A stretch of DNA of 64,000 nt from Bacillus smithii (GCF_001050115.1 NZ_CP012024.1:1344001-1408000), one strand, 5' to 3'; shown: positions 28,594 through 38,470, numbered from the stretch's first letter. Notes: generated from the sequence alone by a model not told the origin. Numbers and translations: made by a program.

Positions 28594-28986
28594 ATGGATT
28601 TCTTTTCAAATTCAATCACAACGCTAGAACAGGCGCTAAACTATTCGGCATTAAAACAAAAGGTCATAGCCAATAATATCGCCAATGTTGACACGCCCAA
28701 CTACAAAGCCCAGGATGTCAGTTTTCAAAAACTGCTGGAATCGTCCAAGTCCAACCAATTAACCGCCTATCGAACGGATCGGAGACATTTCCCGTTTCCA
28801 AACGAAGATACATTGTCTAGTGCCATTTTCAGCCGTCCATCATCCTATAACGAGAATGGAAATAGTGTCGATATGGATAAAGAAATGTCGGATCTTGCAA
28901 GTAATCAAATTTATTATAATGCGATGGCCGAGTTGATTAGTGGAAAATTTTCTTCCTTAAATACGGTTATTAAAGGTGGGAAATAG
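28594..28986 (+). CDS. flgB: flagellar basal-body rod protein FlgB
   Basis: This 130-residue proximal rod subunit is exported by the flagellar secretion system. It has the rod-family motif KQKVIANNIANVDTPNYKAQ near residue 30 and a C-terminal coiled helix. The longer frame start at 28579 overlaps the ribosome site, so ATG 28594 is preferred. It is the first gene of the fla/che operon and lies 2 bases before flgC. Confidence 0.95.
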   Translation: MDFFSNSITTLEQALNYSALKQKVIANNIANVDTPNYKAQDVSFQKLLESSKSNQLTAYRTDRRHFPFPNEDTLSSAIFSRPSSYNENGNSVDMDKEMSDLASNQIYYNAMAELISGKFSSLNTVIKGGK

Positions 28987-28988
28987 TC

Positions 28989-29450
28989 ATGTCGATTTTT
29001 CAAAGCTTGAATATAAGCTCTTCCGCGTTAACTGCTGACAGAGTAAGAATGGACGTCATATCGTCTAATATGGCGAATATGGATACGACAAGGGCGAAAA
29101 TGGTCAACGGACATTGGGAGCCTTATCGGAGAAAAACGGTTGTTTTGGAGCCGCAACAGACCAATTTTTCATCCTACATGCAGGCAGCGATAAATGGCGG
29201 CAATGCCCCCACTGCCGGCGGCGGCGTAAAAGTGACGAAAATTGTAGAAGACCAGACGACACCTTTTCAACTTGTTTATGATCCGGAAAATCCAGATGCC
29301 AATGCGGCCGGATACGTACAAATGCCCAATGTCGATCCTTTAAGAGAAATGGTGGATTTAATGTCATCAACCCGTTCGTATGAAGCAAATGTCACCGTAC
29401 TGAATGCCACAAAGGGGATGTTAATGAAAGCTTTGGAAATCGGAAAATAA
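28989..29450 (+). CDS. flgC: flagellar basal-body rod protein FlgC
   Basis: This 153-residue proximal rod subunit has the N-terminal rod motif DVISSNMANMDTTRAK and the C-terminal family stretch DLMSSTRSYEANVTVLNATKG. It starts two bases after flgB stops. FlgC, FlgB and FliE are expected to form the rod base on the FliF ring. Confidence 0.95.
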   Translation: MSIFQSLNISSSALTADRVRMDVISSNMANMDTTRAKMVNGHWEPYRRKTVVLEPQQTNFSSYMQAAINGGNAPTAGGGVKVTKIVEDQTTPFQLVYDPENPDANAAGYVQMPNVDPLREMVDLMSSTRSYEANVTVLNATKGMLMKALEIGK

Positions 29451-29491
29451 GCTCATAAACTTATAATCACACTGAAAGGAGTTATGCAAAT

Positions 29492-29803
29492 ATGGCGATT
29501 CAATCAATAGGTGCGGTTGAGTCCGTTTTTAAGCCGTCCGCTCCTACACTCACAAAAGCTGCTGATACAAACCAGCAAAAAGACTCCAGTTTTCGTGATA
29601 TATTAAAAAATTCCATAAACAGCTTGAATGACAGCCAATTGCAGGCCGACCAACTTAGCCAAAAACTGGCTCTCGGTGATGATGTAGATCTTCATGAAGT
29701 CATGATTGCTTCCCAAAAAGCACAAGTAGCGCTGAATTTAGCGGTAGAAGTTAGAAATAAAGCGGTCGAAGCTTACCAGGAAATCATGAGAATGCAAGTC
29801 TAA
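29492..29803 (+). CDS. fliE: flagellar hook-basal body complex protein FliE
   Basis: This 103-residue adaptor lies between the MS ring and the rod. The C-terminal half is the conserved part, with LALGDDVDLHEVMIASQKAQ and VRNKAVEAYQEIMRMQV. AAAGGAG lies 11 bases before ATG 29492, slightly long spacing but with no better start nearby. Confidence 0.94.
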   Translation: MAIQSIGAVESVFKPSAPTLTKAADTNQQKDSSFRDILKNSINSLNDSQLQADQLSQKLALGDDVDLHEVMIASQKAQVALNLAVEVRNKAVEAYQEIMRMQV

Positions 29804-29850
29804 TAAAACGGTTATGTTGAGAGATTAAGAGAAATAACCGGGGGATCATA

Positions 29851-31443
29851 ATGAACGAAAAATTAAAACAGTATTTTGCCAATGCATCTAATTTCTGGAA
29901 AAGTCGTTCAAAGAAACAAAAAACGATTTTTCTAAGCAGCTTAGCGTTAATTGTGCTACTGGCGAGTGTTATCACCTTTTTTGCAACGCGAACGAAAATG
30001 GAGCCTTTGTACAGCAATTTATCGCCGGAAGAAGTCGGTTCAATCAAGCAAGATTTGGATTCCCGCGGCGTCAAGTATGAAATTACCGACGGGGGAACCA
30101 CCATCATGGTGCCTTCAGATTCGGTGGATTCGCTGAAAGTGGACCTGGCGGCTGAAGGATTGCCTAAAACGGGGCAGATTGACTACAGCTTTTTTAGCCA
30201 AAATGCAAAATTCGGAATGACAGACAACGAATTCAACGTGTTGAAGTTGGATGCCATGCAAACCGAACTTGCGAACTTAATTAAAAGCATTGATGGTGTC
30301 AAAGATGCAAAAGTCATGATCAATCTTCCAGAAAAAAGTGTGTTTGTCAGTGATAAAAACGAAGAAGCATCAGCGTCTGTCGTTTTGCAAACCGAGCCGG
30401 GATATCAATTTGATAACAAGCAAATCAAAGCCCTTTATCATTTGGTTTCCAAAAGCGTTCCGAATTTGCCGGAAGATAATATTGTCATTATGAACCAAAA
30501 TTTTGAGTACTATGATTTGCAAAATAATGACGATACAACCGGCGATGAGTTCGCACAGCAATTGAATGTGAGAAAGCAAGTGGAACGGGACATCCAACAG
30601 CAAGTCCAAACCATGCTCGGTACTTTGATGGGACAAGACAAAGTAGTCGTATCTGTTACGGCCGATATCGACTTTACAAAAGAAAAACGGGATGAAAAAT
30701 TAGTAGAACCTGTTGATAAAGAAAATATGAAGGGAATTGAGATCAGCGCCCAACGAATATCCGATACATATACTGGGACAAACGCAGCTCAAGGAGGAAC
30801 CCCTCAATCCCAAAACCAAGCGGATACAGTAGGATCCACTTATGTTCAAGGTCAAACCGGCAGCGGAAATTCCGAACATAAAGAAGAAACGATTAACTAT
30901 GAGATCAACCGCATTCATAGACAAATTGTAGAAAGCCCTTATAAAATTCGCGATTTAGGTATTCAAGTGTTAGTTGAGCCGCCAAAAGCGAATGATCCGG
31001 CGTCTCTTCCGCAAAGCCGGGTGGACGACATAAAAAAAATATTGTCAACTGTTGTTAGCACGTCCATTGACAAGAGTACAGGAACACAGTTGACGGATAA
31101 TGACATTCAAAACAAAATTGCCGTTTCTGTTCAACCGTTTAACGGCAAAATCAAGTTTCAGGATCAAAAGCAGCCGCTCCTTCCGTGGTGGGCTTATTTG
31201 ATCGGAGCGATCTTATTATTAATCATTGGCTTGCTTGTTTTCTTCTTAATCCGTTCGCGGATGGCAAGAGAGGACGAATTAGAGGAAGAACTGTTGGAGT
31301 CTGAACTTGCAGCTGAAAAAATTCAACAAGAAGAAGAAAAAAATAATGAGCAATTGGAGCGCAGGAAGCAGATAGAAAAAATGGCGAAAGAAAAGCCAGA
31401 AGAGTTTGCAAAACTAATCAGAACTTGGTTGTCTGAGGAATAG
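29851..31443 (+). CDS. fliF: flagellar MS-ring protein FliF
   Basis: This 530-residue membrane protein forms the MS ring that houses the export gate and carries the rotor. There are two membrane helices: IFLSSLALIVLLASVITFF near residue 35 and LIGAILLLIIGLLVFFLIR near residue 452. Ring-building domains lie between them, including the secretin-like segment VKDAKVMINLPEKSVFV. The acidic C-terminal tail ends EFAKLIRTWLSEE, the FliG-binding region. ATG follows GGGGGA. Confidence 0.97.
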   Translation: MNEKLKQYFANASNFWKSRSKKQKTIFLSSLALIVLLASVITFFATRTKMEPLYSNLSPEEVGSIKQDLDSRGVKYEITDGGTTIMVPSDSVDSLKVDLAAEGLPKTGQIDYSFFSQNAKFGMTDNEFNVLKLDAMQTELANLIKSIDGVKDAKVMINLPEKSVFVSDKNEEASASVVLQTEPGYQFDNKQIKALYHLVSKSVPNLPEDNIVIMNQNFEYYDLQNNDDTTGDEFAQQLNVRKQVERDIQQQVQTMLGTLMGQDKVVVSVTADIDFTKEKRDEKLVEPVDKENMKGIEISAQRISDTYTGTNAAQGGTPQSQNQADTVGSTYVQGQTGSGNSEHKEETINYEINRIHRQIVESPYKIRDLGIQVLVEPPKANDPASLPQSRVDDIKKILSTVVSTSIDKSTGTQLTDNDIQNKIAVSVQPFNGKIKFQDQKQPLLPWWAYLIGAILLLIIGLLVFFLIRSRMAREDELEEELLESELAAEKIQQEEEKNNEQLERRKQIEKMAKEKPEEFAKLIRTWLSEE

Positions 31444-31454
31444 GAGGGTGAAGG

Positions 31455-32468
31455 TTGGCCGGAACGAAAAACAAGTTAACAGGCAAACAAAAAGCAGCCA
31501 TTCTCCTTATTTCGATGGGGCCGGATGTTTCGGCGTCCGTCTACAAACATTTGACCGAAGAAGAGATTGAGCGGTTAACATTGGAGATTTCCAATGTGAA
31601 AAAAGTAGATTCAAAGGCAAAAGATGAAGTGATGGAAGAATTTCAGCAACTTGCCATGGCCCAAGACTATATTTCTCAAGGAGGGATCGGTTATGCGAAA
31701 ACGATCCTTGAAAAAGCGCTTGGCAAAGAACAAGCTCAGGACATCATCAATCGGCTTACTTCTTCCTTGCAAGTCCGTCCGTTCGATTTCGCACGGCGAG
31801 CGGACCCGAGTCAAATTTTAAATTTTATCCAAAATGAGCATCCGCAAACGATTGCGTTAATACTTTCTTATTTGGATCCGCAGCAAGCAGGGCAAATTCT
31901 GTCAGAATTGCCTCAAGATGTTCAAGCGGATGTGGCGCGTAGAATAGCGATTATGGACCGGACTTCGCCGGAAATCATCAGTGAAGTTGAGGCGATTTTA
32001 GAAAGAAAATTAAGTGCCACCGTTACACAAGACTACACGCAAACTGGAGGAATTGAAGCAGTTGTTGAAGTGTTAAACGGTGTGGATCGTTCGACGGAAA
32101 AAACGATTTTAGATACTTTAGAAGTTCAAGATCCGGAACTGGCAGAAGAAATTAAAAAGCGGATGTTTGTATTTGAAGATATCGTGACATTAGATAACCG
32201 TTCGATCCAGCGTGTTATCCGCGATTGCGAAAATGAAGATTTGCTGCTTGCGTTAAAAGTCGCGAGCGAGGAAGTGAAAGAAGTAGTCTTTCGAAATATG
32301 TCGTCCAGAATGGCAGAAACGTTTAAAGAAGAAATGCAATACATGGGCCCTGTCCGTCTTCGTGATGTCGAAGAGGCTCAGTCGCGAATTGTCGGCGTCA
32401 TTCGGAGATTGGAAGATGCTGGAGAAATTATTATTGCCCGGGGCGGAGGAGATGATATTATTGTCTAA
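31455..32468 (+). CDS. fliG: flagellar motor switch protein FliG
   Basis: This 337-residue switch protein transmits stator torque. Start is TTG 31455 after GAGGGTG. The N-terminal domain begins with GKQKAAILLISMGPD, the middle domain contains EHPQTIALILSYL, and the C-terminal torque helix has charged residues in DNRSIQRVIRDCENEDL. It ends with GEIIIARGGGDDIIV. Its last 8 bases overlap the fliH start. Confidence 0.97.
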   Translation: MAGTKNKLTGKQKAAILLISMGPDVSASVYKHLTEEEIERLTLEISNVKKVDSKAKDEVMEEFQQLAMAQDYISQGGIGYAKTILEKALGKEQAQDIINRLTSSLQVRPFDFARRADPSQILNFIQNEHPQTIALILSYLDPQQAGQILSELPQDVQADVARRIAIMDRTSPEIISEVEAILERKLSATVTQDYTQTGGIEAVVEVLNGVDRSTEKTILDTLEVQDPELAEEIKKRMFVFEDIVTLDNRSIQRVIRDCENEDLLLALKVASEEVKEVVFRNMSSRMAETFKEEMQYMGPVRLRDVEEAQSRIVGVIRRLEDAGEIIIARGGGDDIIV

Positions 32469-33222
32469 AATATTGAAATCTTCGTGGGGCTACCAGCAAA
32501 AACGATCCGCGAGAGTGATCACCATTAGAGAAGTCTCCACCACCGAATTAAATGAAGAGTCTGCTGCCGGCACAGACTTAGACAAGGGGCAACTACTTGT
32601 AAAGGCAAGGCAAGAAGCAGATGAAATCATGGAGAAAGCGGAATACGAAGCAAAAAAGCTAAAGGAACAACTAGAACAAGAAAAATTGTCGTGGAAACAA
32701 GAAAAGGAATCTTTAATGGAGCAAGCTTATCAGGAAGGATATGAACGAGGGATAGAACAAGGACGGCAGGATGGCTACAAGGAATATAAAACTTTGCTTC
32801 AATCCGCGAAAAATGTTGTCGAACAATCAAAAATGGAAGCTCAAAAGAATATTATTCAGTCGGAAAAAGTCATTTTAGAGCTAGCGATGAAAACCGCGGA
32901 AAAGATTTTAGGGACGGTTTTAGAAAAAGATGAGGAACTGTTCTCGTCTCTTGTTAAAAGGAGTTTTAAGGAAATTAAGGATTCACGGGAAGTTGAAGTC
33001 CACGTTCATCCGTCTCGTTATGAGTTTTTGCTTTCGCAAAAGGAAGAATTGGAGGCCATTTTTCCGGCTGTCGTTGAACTTTATCTGTATCCGGATGAAG
33101 ACTTAGACATAAATGATTGCATTATCGAAACTATACATGGAAGGTTGGACGCCAGCGTTGACAGTCAATTGTTCAAAATCAGGCAGACGCTCATGGAAAT
33201 GTTTGAAGGTGATCTTGCTTGA
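32461..33222 (+). CDS. fliH: flagellar export ATPase regulator FliH
   Basis: This 253-residue protein is the peripheral stalk that binds and restrains FliI. It has a central, highly charged helical region with GYERGIEQGRQDGYKEYK, the family's G-x3-G pattern, and a C-terminal domain resembling the V-ATPase E subunit. The frame is open from 32362, deep in fliG. I chose TTG 32461 because GGAGGAG (32445-32451) is correctly placed for it. ATG 32452 is too close to that site. It overlaps fliI by 4 bases. Confidence 0.88.
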   Translation: MSKILKSSWGYQQKRSARVITIREVSTTELNEESAAGTDLDKGQLLVKARQEADEIMEKAEYEAKKLKEQLEQEKLSWKQEKESLMEQAYQEGYERGIEQGRQDGYKEYKTLLQSAKNVVEQSKMEAQKNIIQSEKVILELAMKTAEKILGTVLEKDEELFSSLVKRSFKEIKDSREVEVHVHPSRYEFLLSQKEELEAIFPAVVELYLYPDEDLDINDCIIETIHGRLDASVDSQLFKIRQTLMEMFEGDLA

Positions 33223-34544
33223 AAGCGGCTGATCTTATTCATAAAATCGCCAATATAGCGTCCTATCAGCAATATGGACGAGTCAAGCGGGTCGTCGGAC
33301 TTATGATCGAATCTCAAGGCCCCGATTGTTCGGTAGGCGATATATGCTATATTTACCCTTCGCAAAAACAATCAGATAAGAAGATTCTGGCGGAAGTTGT
33401 CGGTTTTCGTGATGAAATGGTCATTTTAATGCCATATACTCATTTGAGTGAAATTGCGCCGGGAAGTTTAGTAGAATCTGAGGGAAAACCGTTGGAAATT
33501 AAAGTGGGTTCCGCTTTGATCGGTAAAATTGTCGATCCACTCGGTATGCCGATGGACGGTTCGGTTTTGCCTAGAGGTCTCTCGTCTATCGCAACCGATC
33601 AGGAACCGCCCAATCCTTTAAAGCGCCCTCCTATATCGGAGCGTTTGGAAGTAGGGGTTCGTGCAATTGACAGCCTGCTTACTGTAGGAAAAGGTCAGCG
33701 TGTCGGCATTTTTGCAGGCAGCGGCGTCGGTAAAAGCACATTGCTTGGCATGATTGCCCGCAATACGAAAGCGGATCTCAACGTGATCGGTCTCATCGGA
33801 GAAAGAGGAAGAGAAGTGCGGGAATTTGTTGAGCGAGATTTGGGGCCTGAAGGTTTATCTCGTTCCATTGTAGTGGCCGCCACTTCCGATCAGCCTGCCC
33901 TCATGAGGATCAAGGGGGCCTATACGGCGACAAGCATTGCAGAATATTTTCGTGATAAAGGATTCAATGTCATGTTGCTGATGGATTCTGTCACCCGCGT
34001 AGCGATGGCTCAGCGGGAAATCGGGCTTGCTACCGGAGAGCCGCCGGCGACAAAGGGTTATACGCCTAGCGTCTTTGCCATTTTGCCTAAATTGCTGGAG
34101 AGAACCGGTACTAGCGAAAAAGGAACCATCACCGCTTTTTACACGGTGCTGGTAGACGGTGATGACATGAACGAACCGATTGCAGACACCGTTCGCGGAA
34201 TTTTAGACGGACATATTGTCCTGGACCGAAACCTTGCGAATAAAGGTCAATTCCCGGCCATTCATGTACTGAAAAGCATCAGCCGTCTGATGAACACGTT
34301 GGCGGAAGAAGACCACAAACATGCTGCTGCAAAAATAAGAGAAATGATGAGTACATATTTAAACGCCGAAGATTTAATTAATATCGGCGCCTACAAAAAA
34401 GGCTCATCCGAGGATATTGACAAAGCGATTGCTTATTATCCAAAAATTGTTTCCTTTTTGAAACAAGATGTGAATGAAAAGTCGACGATGGAAGAAAGTA
34501 TCCGTTCGCTTATTCATTTAAGTGAAAAAGGAGACTGGCAGTAA
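33219..34544 (+). CDS. fliI: flagellum-specific ATPase FliI
   Basis: This 441-residue hexameric ATPase, related to the F1 beta subunit, energises export. Walker A is GIFAGSGVGKSTLLG, Walker B NVMLLMDSVTRVAMAQRE, and the C-terminal helical domain follows. Start is TTG 33219, overlapping the fliH stop. Its TAA shares one base with the fliJ ATG. Confidence 0.97.
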   Translation: MKAADLIHKIANIASYQQYGRVKRVVGLMIESQGPDCSVGDICYIYPSQKQSDKKILAEVVGFRDEMVILMPYTHLSEIAPGSLVESEGKPLEIKVGSALIGKIVDPLGMPMDGSVLPRGLSSIATDQEPPNPLKRPPISERLEVGVRAIDSLLTVGKGQRVGIFAGSGVGKSTLLGMIARNTKADLNVIGLIGERGREVREFVERDLGPEGLSRSIVVAATSDQPALMRIKGAYTATSIAEYFRDKGFNVMLLMDSVTRVAMAQREIGLATGEPPATKGYTPSVFAILPKLLERTGTSEKGTITAFYTVLVDGDDMNEPIADTVRGILDGHIVLDRNLANKGQFPAIHVLKSISRLMNTLAEEDHKHAAAKIREMMSTYLNAEDLINIGAYKKGSSEDIDKAIAYYPKIVSFLKQDVNEKSTMEESIRSLIHLSEKGDWQ

Positions 34545-34990
34545 TGGGATACTATTTTAAGTTCGAAAAAATCCTGCAAATAAAAGAACGCGAAAAAGAA
34601 GAAATTCAATCGGGATATCACCGCGCCAAAAGGCAATTTGAACAAGTCGCCGAGAAATTATACGAGTTATTAAAGAAAAAGGAAGATTTACTGGCTTTTC
34701 AAGAGACCCAATTGGCATCCGGCTTTCCGGTGTATGAAATCCAGCATTATCAGTTGTTCATCAGTAATTTGGAAAAGATGATTGACTATCAGCAGCAACT
34801 GGTGATGAACGCACGAAATAGAATGTTCTGGTTTGAAAACAAGCTGAAAGAAAAGAACATAGAAGTGAAAAAATACGAAAAAATTAAAGAAAAAGAATGG
34901 CAGAAATATCAAAAGTTGTTAGGGCAGATGGAAAACAGAGAAATGGATGAACTTTCCGTTATTCAGTTTATGAATCGGAGAAACAGGTGA
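34544..34990 (+). CDS. fliJ: flagellar export chaperone FliJ
   Basis: This 148-residue all-helical, charged protein forms the central stalk of the FliI ring and contacts FlhA. It begins MGYYFKFEKILQIKEREKEE, the typical FliJ start. The start codon overlaps the fliI stop. Few motifs exist in the family; position and helical character make the assignment. Confidence 0.92.
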   Translation: MGYYFKFEKILQIKEREKEEIQSGYHRAKRQFEQVAEKLYELLKKKEDLLAFQETQLASGFPVYEIQHYQLFISNLEKMIDYQQQLVMNARNRMFWFENKLKEKNIEVKKYEKIKEKEWQKYQKLLGQMENREMDELSVIQFMNRRNR

Positions 34991-34995
34991 GTCAA

Positions 34996-35604
34996 ATGGC
35001 AAAAAACAAGATATCCGGCAAACCAGATCAAGAAGAGAAAGAGTATAGCGCTTTTCAATGGATATTATTTGTTGGCATTATACCGCTTGTGTTTGCTGCT
35101 GTGATTGCTTATTTTGTTATGTCAGTGTCCGGTGTATCGGTTGCTGACGCTATCAAAAAAGCGGGTGGCAAAATTCCGTTTTTAGATCAAATGGCCGCTT
35201 CCCATGAGCAGAAGCAAAAGATGAATGAATATGTGCACAAAATTGCTTCCTTAGAAAAAGAAGTGAAAAAAAAGCAATCGAAAATTGATCAATTGCAAAA
35301 CCAGCTGGATTCTGCCAATTCAAAAATGGAGGATCTGCAAGTAGAAAATGATCGACTAAATATTGAAATGGAAAATCTCTCGAAGCAAAAACAAGCAGCC
35401 AATAAAGCTCAAATGAGCAAAAACGTTGCGAAAACATACGAAACGATGTCGCCTCAAAATGTAGCGGCCATATTAATGAAAATGACGGATGAACAAGCGG
35501 TCAGCATTTTGTCACAGCTGAATACGGACCAACAAGCTCAAGTGTTGGAAAAACTCCCGCCAGATACAGCCGCCAAATACACAAGATTGTTGGCCAATCC
35601 GTAA
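34996..35604 (+). CDS. ylxF: YlxF, MotE/MgtE-N-like membrane protein
   Basis: This 202-residue protein has one membrane helix (about residues 19-43), a coiled-coil stretch (about 75-135), and a C-terminal domain YETMSPQNVAAILMKMTDEQAVSILSQ resembling the MgtE intracellular N domain, as in MotE-type motility proteins. Its exact role in Bacillus is not established. GTG 34987 is in frame but lies in the ribosome site AGGTGA, so ATG 34996 is used. Confidence 0.85.
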   Translation: MAKNKISGKPDQEEKEYSAFQWILFVGIIPLVFAAVIAYFVMSVSGVSVADAIKKAGGKIPFLDQMAASHEQKQKMNEYVHKIASLEKEVKKKQSKIDQLQNQLDSANSKMEDLQVENDRLNIEMENLSKQKQAANKAQMSKNVAKTYETMSPQNVAAILMKMTDEQAVSILSQLNTDQQAQVLEKLPPDTAAKYTRLLANP

Positions 35605-35649
35605 TGACATTTCTTCTGTATCGATGGGAACTGGAAAGGAGGTGAGGGT

Positions 35650-37014
35650 TTGAATGCAGGGATGAAACAAATGCCCTTGTTGGGGAGCATGATCCCCTTT
35701 TCGAACAAAAACGGGGTCAGTTTAAATGCAGAAATGATGAAAATGCCATTGTTGGGTGCGGTCCAATCAACGGCTGCATTAGAGTTGCCTGATTTCCAAA
35801 TGGCTGAAGGCTCACCGTTTGCTGCTTTGTTCAGCCAAGTTATGGAAGAAAGCGGAAAGGGATCAAAGTCCGTTATCACACCGCAGCAAAACAATGCGTC
35901 TTCGCAAGACTGGATCGCTCGTGTTTTGCAGATTCTTGAGGGCAGTCAAGGCTCGGGTGAGGGTTTGGAAAAATCGTCCATCGAGTGGCAAGGCGAATCG
36001 TTAAAAGATCTAGTGTTGCCGTCTGAATTATTACAAAAGGCTCAAGCTGTGGTTTCAGATGCCCTCCACAAATGGCTGGGATCAGGAGCGCCTGACATCG
36101 AACAAAACGATTCAAAGATACAAAAGGATTCTGTTGAACAATTGATCGCAGTGTTAGAAGGGCTAGTCGCTTTACCCATCGATCAGTGGAAAAAACTAGA
36201 TCCAAATGTAATGGTGCCACTGTTCGCAGCGGCAAAACAGCTAACGAACCTCGACAGTAAAGCACAGTTATCACCGAATGTATCAGAGTCTGTGCACTGG
36301 ATTCAAAAGCTTTTAAGTGAAATCAGCCAAAAAGCGGAGACGGAAACGGTTGAAGCCGATAACCAGCAGCTGGCCATTTTGAAAAAGGCTTATTCCCATT
36401 ATGTTCAACCGCAAACGCAAACGACAGATGGAGAAAAGGAACTGTCAGGACTTGAATCGGTCGCTAAATGGGGAGAGAGTGCAAAGGAAATTCAGCCGTT
36501 GAATGAACATGAAGCGTCTTTTAATTCTTCATTGCAGTCCAATACGGCTAAGGCCGGGGAAACGATTTCAGTTCCGTTGCAATCAAATCCGAAACTGATG
36601 AACTTGCAGCAGTTTATTGATAAATTTAGACAGATCTTAGAAAAGTCGCAATTTGCTAAACAACCGAATGCGAATACTTTAATGATTAAATTGTATCCAG
36701 AGAATTTGGGGACGCTGCGGATTGAGCTGCAGCAAAAAGATGGCGTTGTAACAGCGCGAATTTTGGCTTCCGCTCAAACCGTTAAAGAATTGATTGATTC
36801 TAATATAGCTTCTTTAAAACAGGCATTCACTCAACAAAATATTTCCGTAGATAAAGTGGAGATCGTGTTTCATCCGCCTGAATTAGACACATATCATCGC
36901 GATTCATCTGAAGGCGGGCGCCAAGAACAGCGGCAGCAGCCGCAAAAACAAAAGGACGATGAAAAAGAATCCGACCGTTCCTTTGAAGAACTACTCATTA
37001 ATATGGAAGTTTAG
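35650..37014 (+). CDS. fliK: flagellar hook-length control protein FliK
   Basis: This 454-residue secreted ruler stops hook growth by switching FlhB specificity. The C-terminal Flg_hook domain contains LMIKLYPENLGTLRIELQQ and SNIASLKQAFTQQNISVDKV. The tail is Q/E/D-rich. The N terminus has an imperfect internal repeat, NAGMKQMPLLG and NAEMMKMPLLG, 24 residues apart. Start TTG 35650 follows GGAGGTGAGGG; ATG 35662 is an alternative. Confidence 0.92.
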   Translation: MNAGMKQMPLLGSMIPFSNKNGVSLNAEMMKMPLLGAVQSTAALELPDFQMAEGSPFAALFSQVMEESGKGSKSVITPQQNNASSQDWIARVLQILEGSQGSGEGLEKSSIEWQGESLKDLVLPSELLQKAQAVVSDALHKWLGSGAPDIEQNDSKIQKDSVEQLIAVLEGLVALPIDQWKKLDPNVMVPLFAAAKQLTNLDSKAQLSPNVSESVHWIQKLLSEISQKAETETVEADNQQLAILKKAYSHYVQPQTQTTDGEKELSGLESVAKWGESAKEIQPLNEHEASFNSSLQSNTAKAGETISVPLQSNPKLMNLQQFIDKFRQILEKSQFAKQPNANTLMIKLYPENLGTLRIELQQKDGVVTARILASAQTVKELIDSNIASLKQAFTQQNISVDKVEIVFHPPELDTYHRDSSEGGRQEQRQQPQKQKDDEKESDRSFEELLINMEV

Positions 37015-37022
37015 GTGAGAAT

Positions 37023-37511
37023 ATGGGAAATACCATTGATCCAAGCCTTTATTTACCGACGACTAATAATCAATCCAATACGAATGGAAAAGACAATTCG
37101 ATTTTAGGAAAAGATGATTTCTTAAAACTGTTAATGGCCGAGATGCAAAATCAAGATCCTTTGAGTCCGATGGACAATAATGAGATGATCGGCCAAATGG
37201 CGCAATTTTCGACGTTGGAACAAATCACGAATTTGGCTGCTTCTTTTGAGAAACTTTTGAACATGGAGCAGCAAAATCAATATATTGCTTACAGTTCTTT
37301 TGTCGGGAAAAACGTCACTTATCACAAACTGGAAGACAGCGATGATCCAAATGGAGACCCGGTGGTAAAAGAAGGACATGGAGTGGTATCATCCGTACGA
37401 TTTACAGGAGATAGCGTTGAGTTTGTGTTAACGGATGGCACAGTATTGGAGCCTGCCAATATTTCAGAAATTCAAGCATCGTCTGAAACTCCTAGTACGG
37501 ATGAAACCTGA
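37023..37511 (+). CDS. flgD: flagellar hook capping/assembly protein FlgD
   Basis: This 162-residue hook scaffolding protein shows the conserved N-terminal stretch LGKDDFLKLLMAEMQNQDPL (about 28-47) and FlgD segments NEMIGQMAQFSTLEQI. The C terminus is short, as in Bacillus YlxG, lacking the large Ig-like region of enterobacterial FlgD. ATG 37023 follows TAGGTGAG, 8 bases after fliK. Confidence 0.94.
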   Translation: MGNTIDPSLYLPTTNNQSNTNGKDNSILGKDDFLKLLMAEMQNQDPLSPMDNNEMIGQMAQFSTLEQITNLAASFEKLLNMEQQNQYIAYSSFVGKNVTYHKLEDSDDPNGDPVVKEGHGVVSSVRFTGDSVEFVLTDGTVLEPANISEIQASSETPSTDET

Positions 37512-37657
37512 AAAAGTCTGTGCATGGCTCAATAATATGGAAACTATCATCATTTGAAGCTAGAAACTAAATGAATGATGATAGAACGACCTCTTGTTAT
37601 GGAATGCTTGAGACAAGCGATGAACTGTCGCAGAAAATCGGAAAGGGGAAATGTGAT

Positions 37658-38452
37658 ATGCTTCGATCCATGTACTCGGGAATCGGCGGAATGAAAAATT
37701 TCCAAACGAAACTCGATGTCATCGGGAACAATATTGCCAACGTCAACACTTATGGCTTTAAAAAAGGACGTACGATTTTTAAAGACCTCGTCAGCCAGGA
37801 AATTTCCGGGGCAAGTGCTCCAGTGGCTGGGGCAGTAGGAGGAACAAATCCGAAACAAGTCGGTTTGGGCTCTACACTTGGTGCTATCGATACAGTGCAA
37901 ACGCAAGGAAGCTTGCAGACTACCGGCAGGACGCTTGATTTGGCCATTTCCGGTGATGGATTTTTTATTGTACGTGATGGAACGAATGATTACTTAACTA
38001 GAGCCGGAAACTTTTATCTCGATAAAAATGGAGATCTTGTGAATGAAGATGGGCTATATGTAATGGGTATGGGTGACAAAAAAATTAATATTCCCACTTC
38101 AGCTAAATCGATTAGTATAGGTGCTGATGGAACAGTTACTTATGTAGATGATTCGGACACTCTAAAAACGGCAGGGCAAATCGCATTGGCTAAGTTGCCC
38201 AACCCCGAAGGTTTAGAAAAGGTTGGAAATAACCTTTATCAGGTCACAACGAATTCAGGCAATATGAATAGTAATGCACCAGGAACAAAGGGAGCAGGAA
38301 AAATTGTTCCCGGTGCTTTGGAAATGTCCAATGTCGATTTATCTGAGGAATTCACGGAAATGATTGTGGCCCAACGCGGCTTTCAAGCCAATTCAAGAAT
38401 TATTACGACTTCGGACCAAATTTTGGAAGAGTTGGTCAATCTAAAACGATAG
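37658..38452 (+). CDS. flgE: flagellar hook protein FlgE
   Basis: This 264-residue hook subunit equals the B. subtilis hook protein, formerly called FlgG. The N-terminal rod/hook motif is LDVIGNNIANVNTYGFKKGR. The central hook fold contains LDLAISGDGFFIVRDG. The C-terminal LSEEFTEMIVAQRGFQANSR is followed by a terminal helix. The frame is open from 37571, but ATG 37658 gives the family start MLRSMYSGIGGMKNFQ and has GGAAAGGGG upstream. Confidence 0.94.
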   Translation: MLRSMYSGIGGMKNFQTKLDVIGNNIANVNTYGFKKGRTIFKDLVSQEISGASAPVAGAVGGTNPKQVGLGSTLGAIDTVQTQGSLQTTGRTLDLAISGDGFFIVRDGTNDYLTRAGNFYLDKNGDLVNEDGLYVMGMGDKKINIPTSAKSISIGADGTVTYVDDSDTLKTAGQIALAKLPNPEGLEKVGNNLYQVTTNSGNMNSNAPGTKGAGKIVPGALEMSNVDLSEEFTEMIVAQRGFQANSRIITTSDQILEELVNLKR

Positions 38453-38470
38453 AATACGAGTTTTTTAGCA

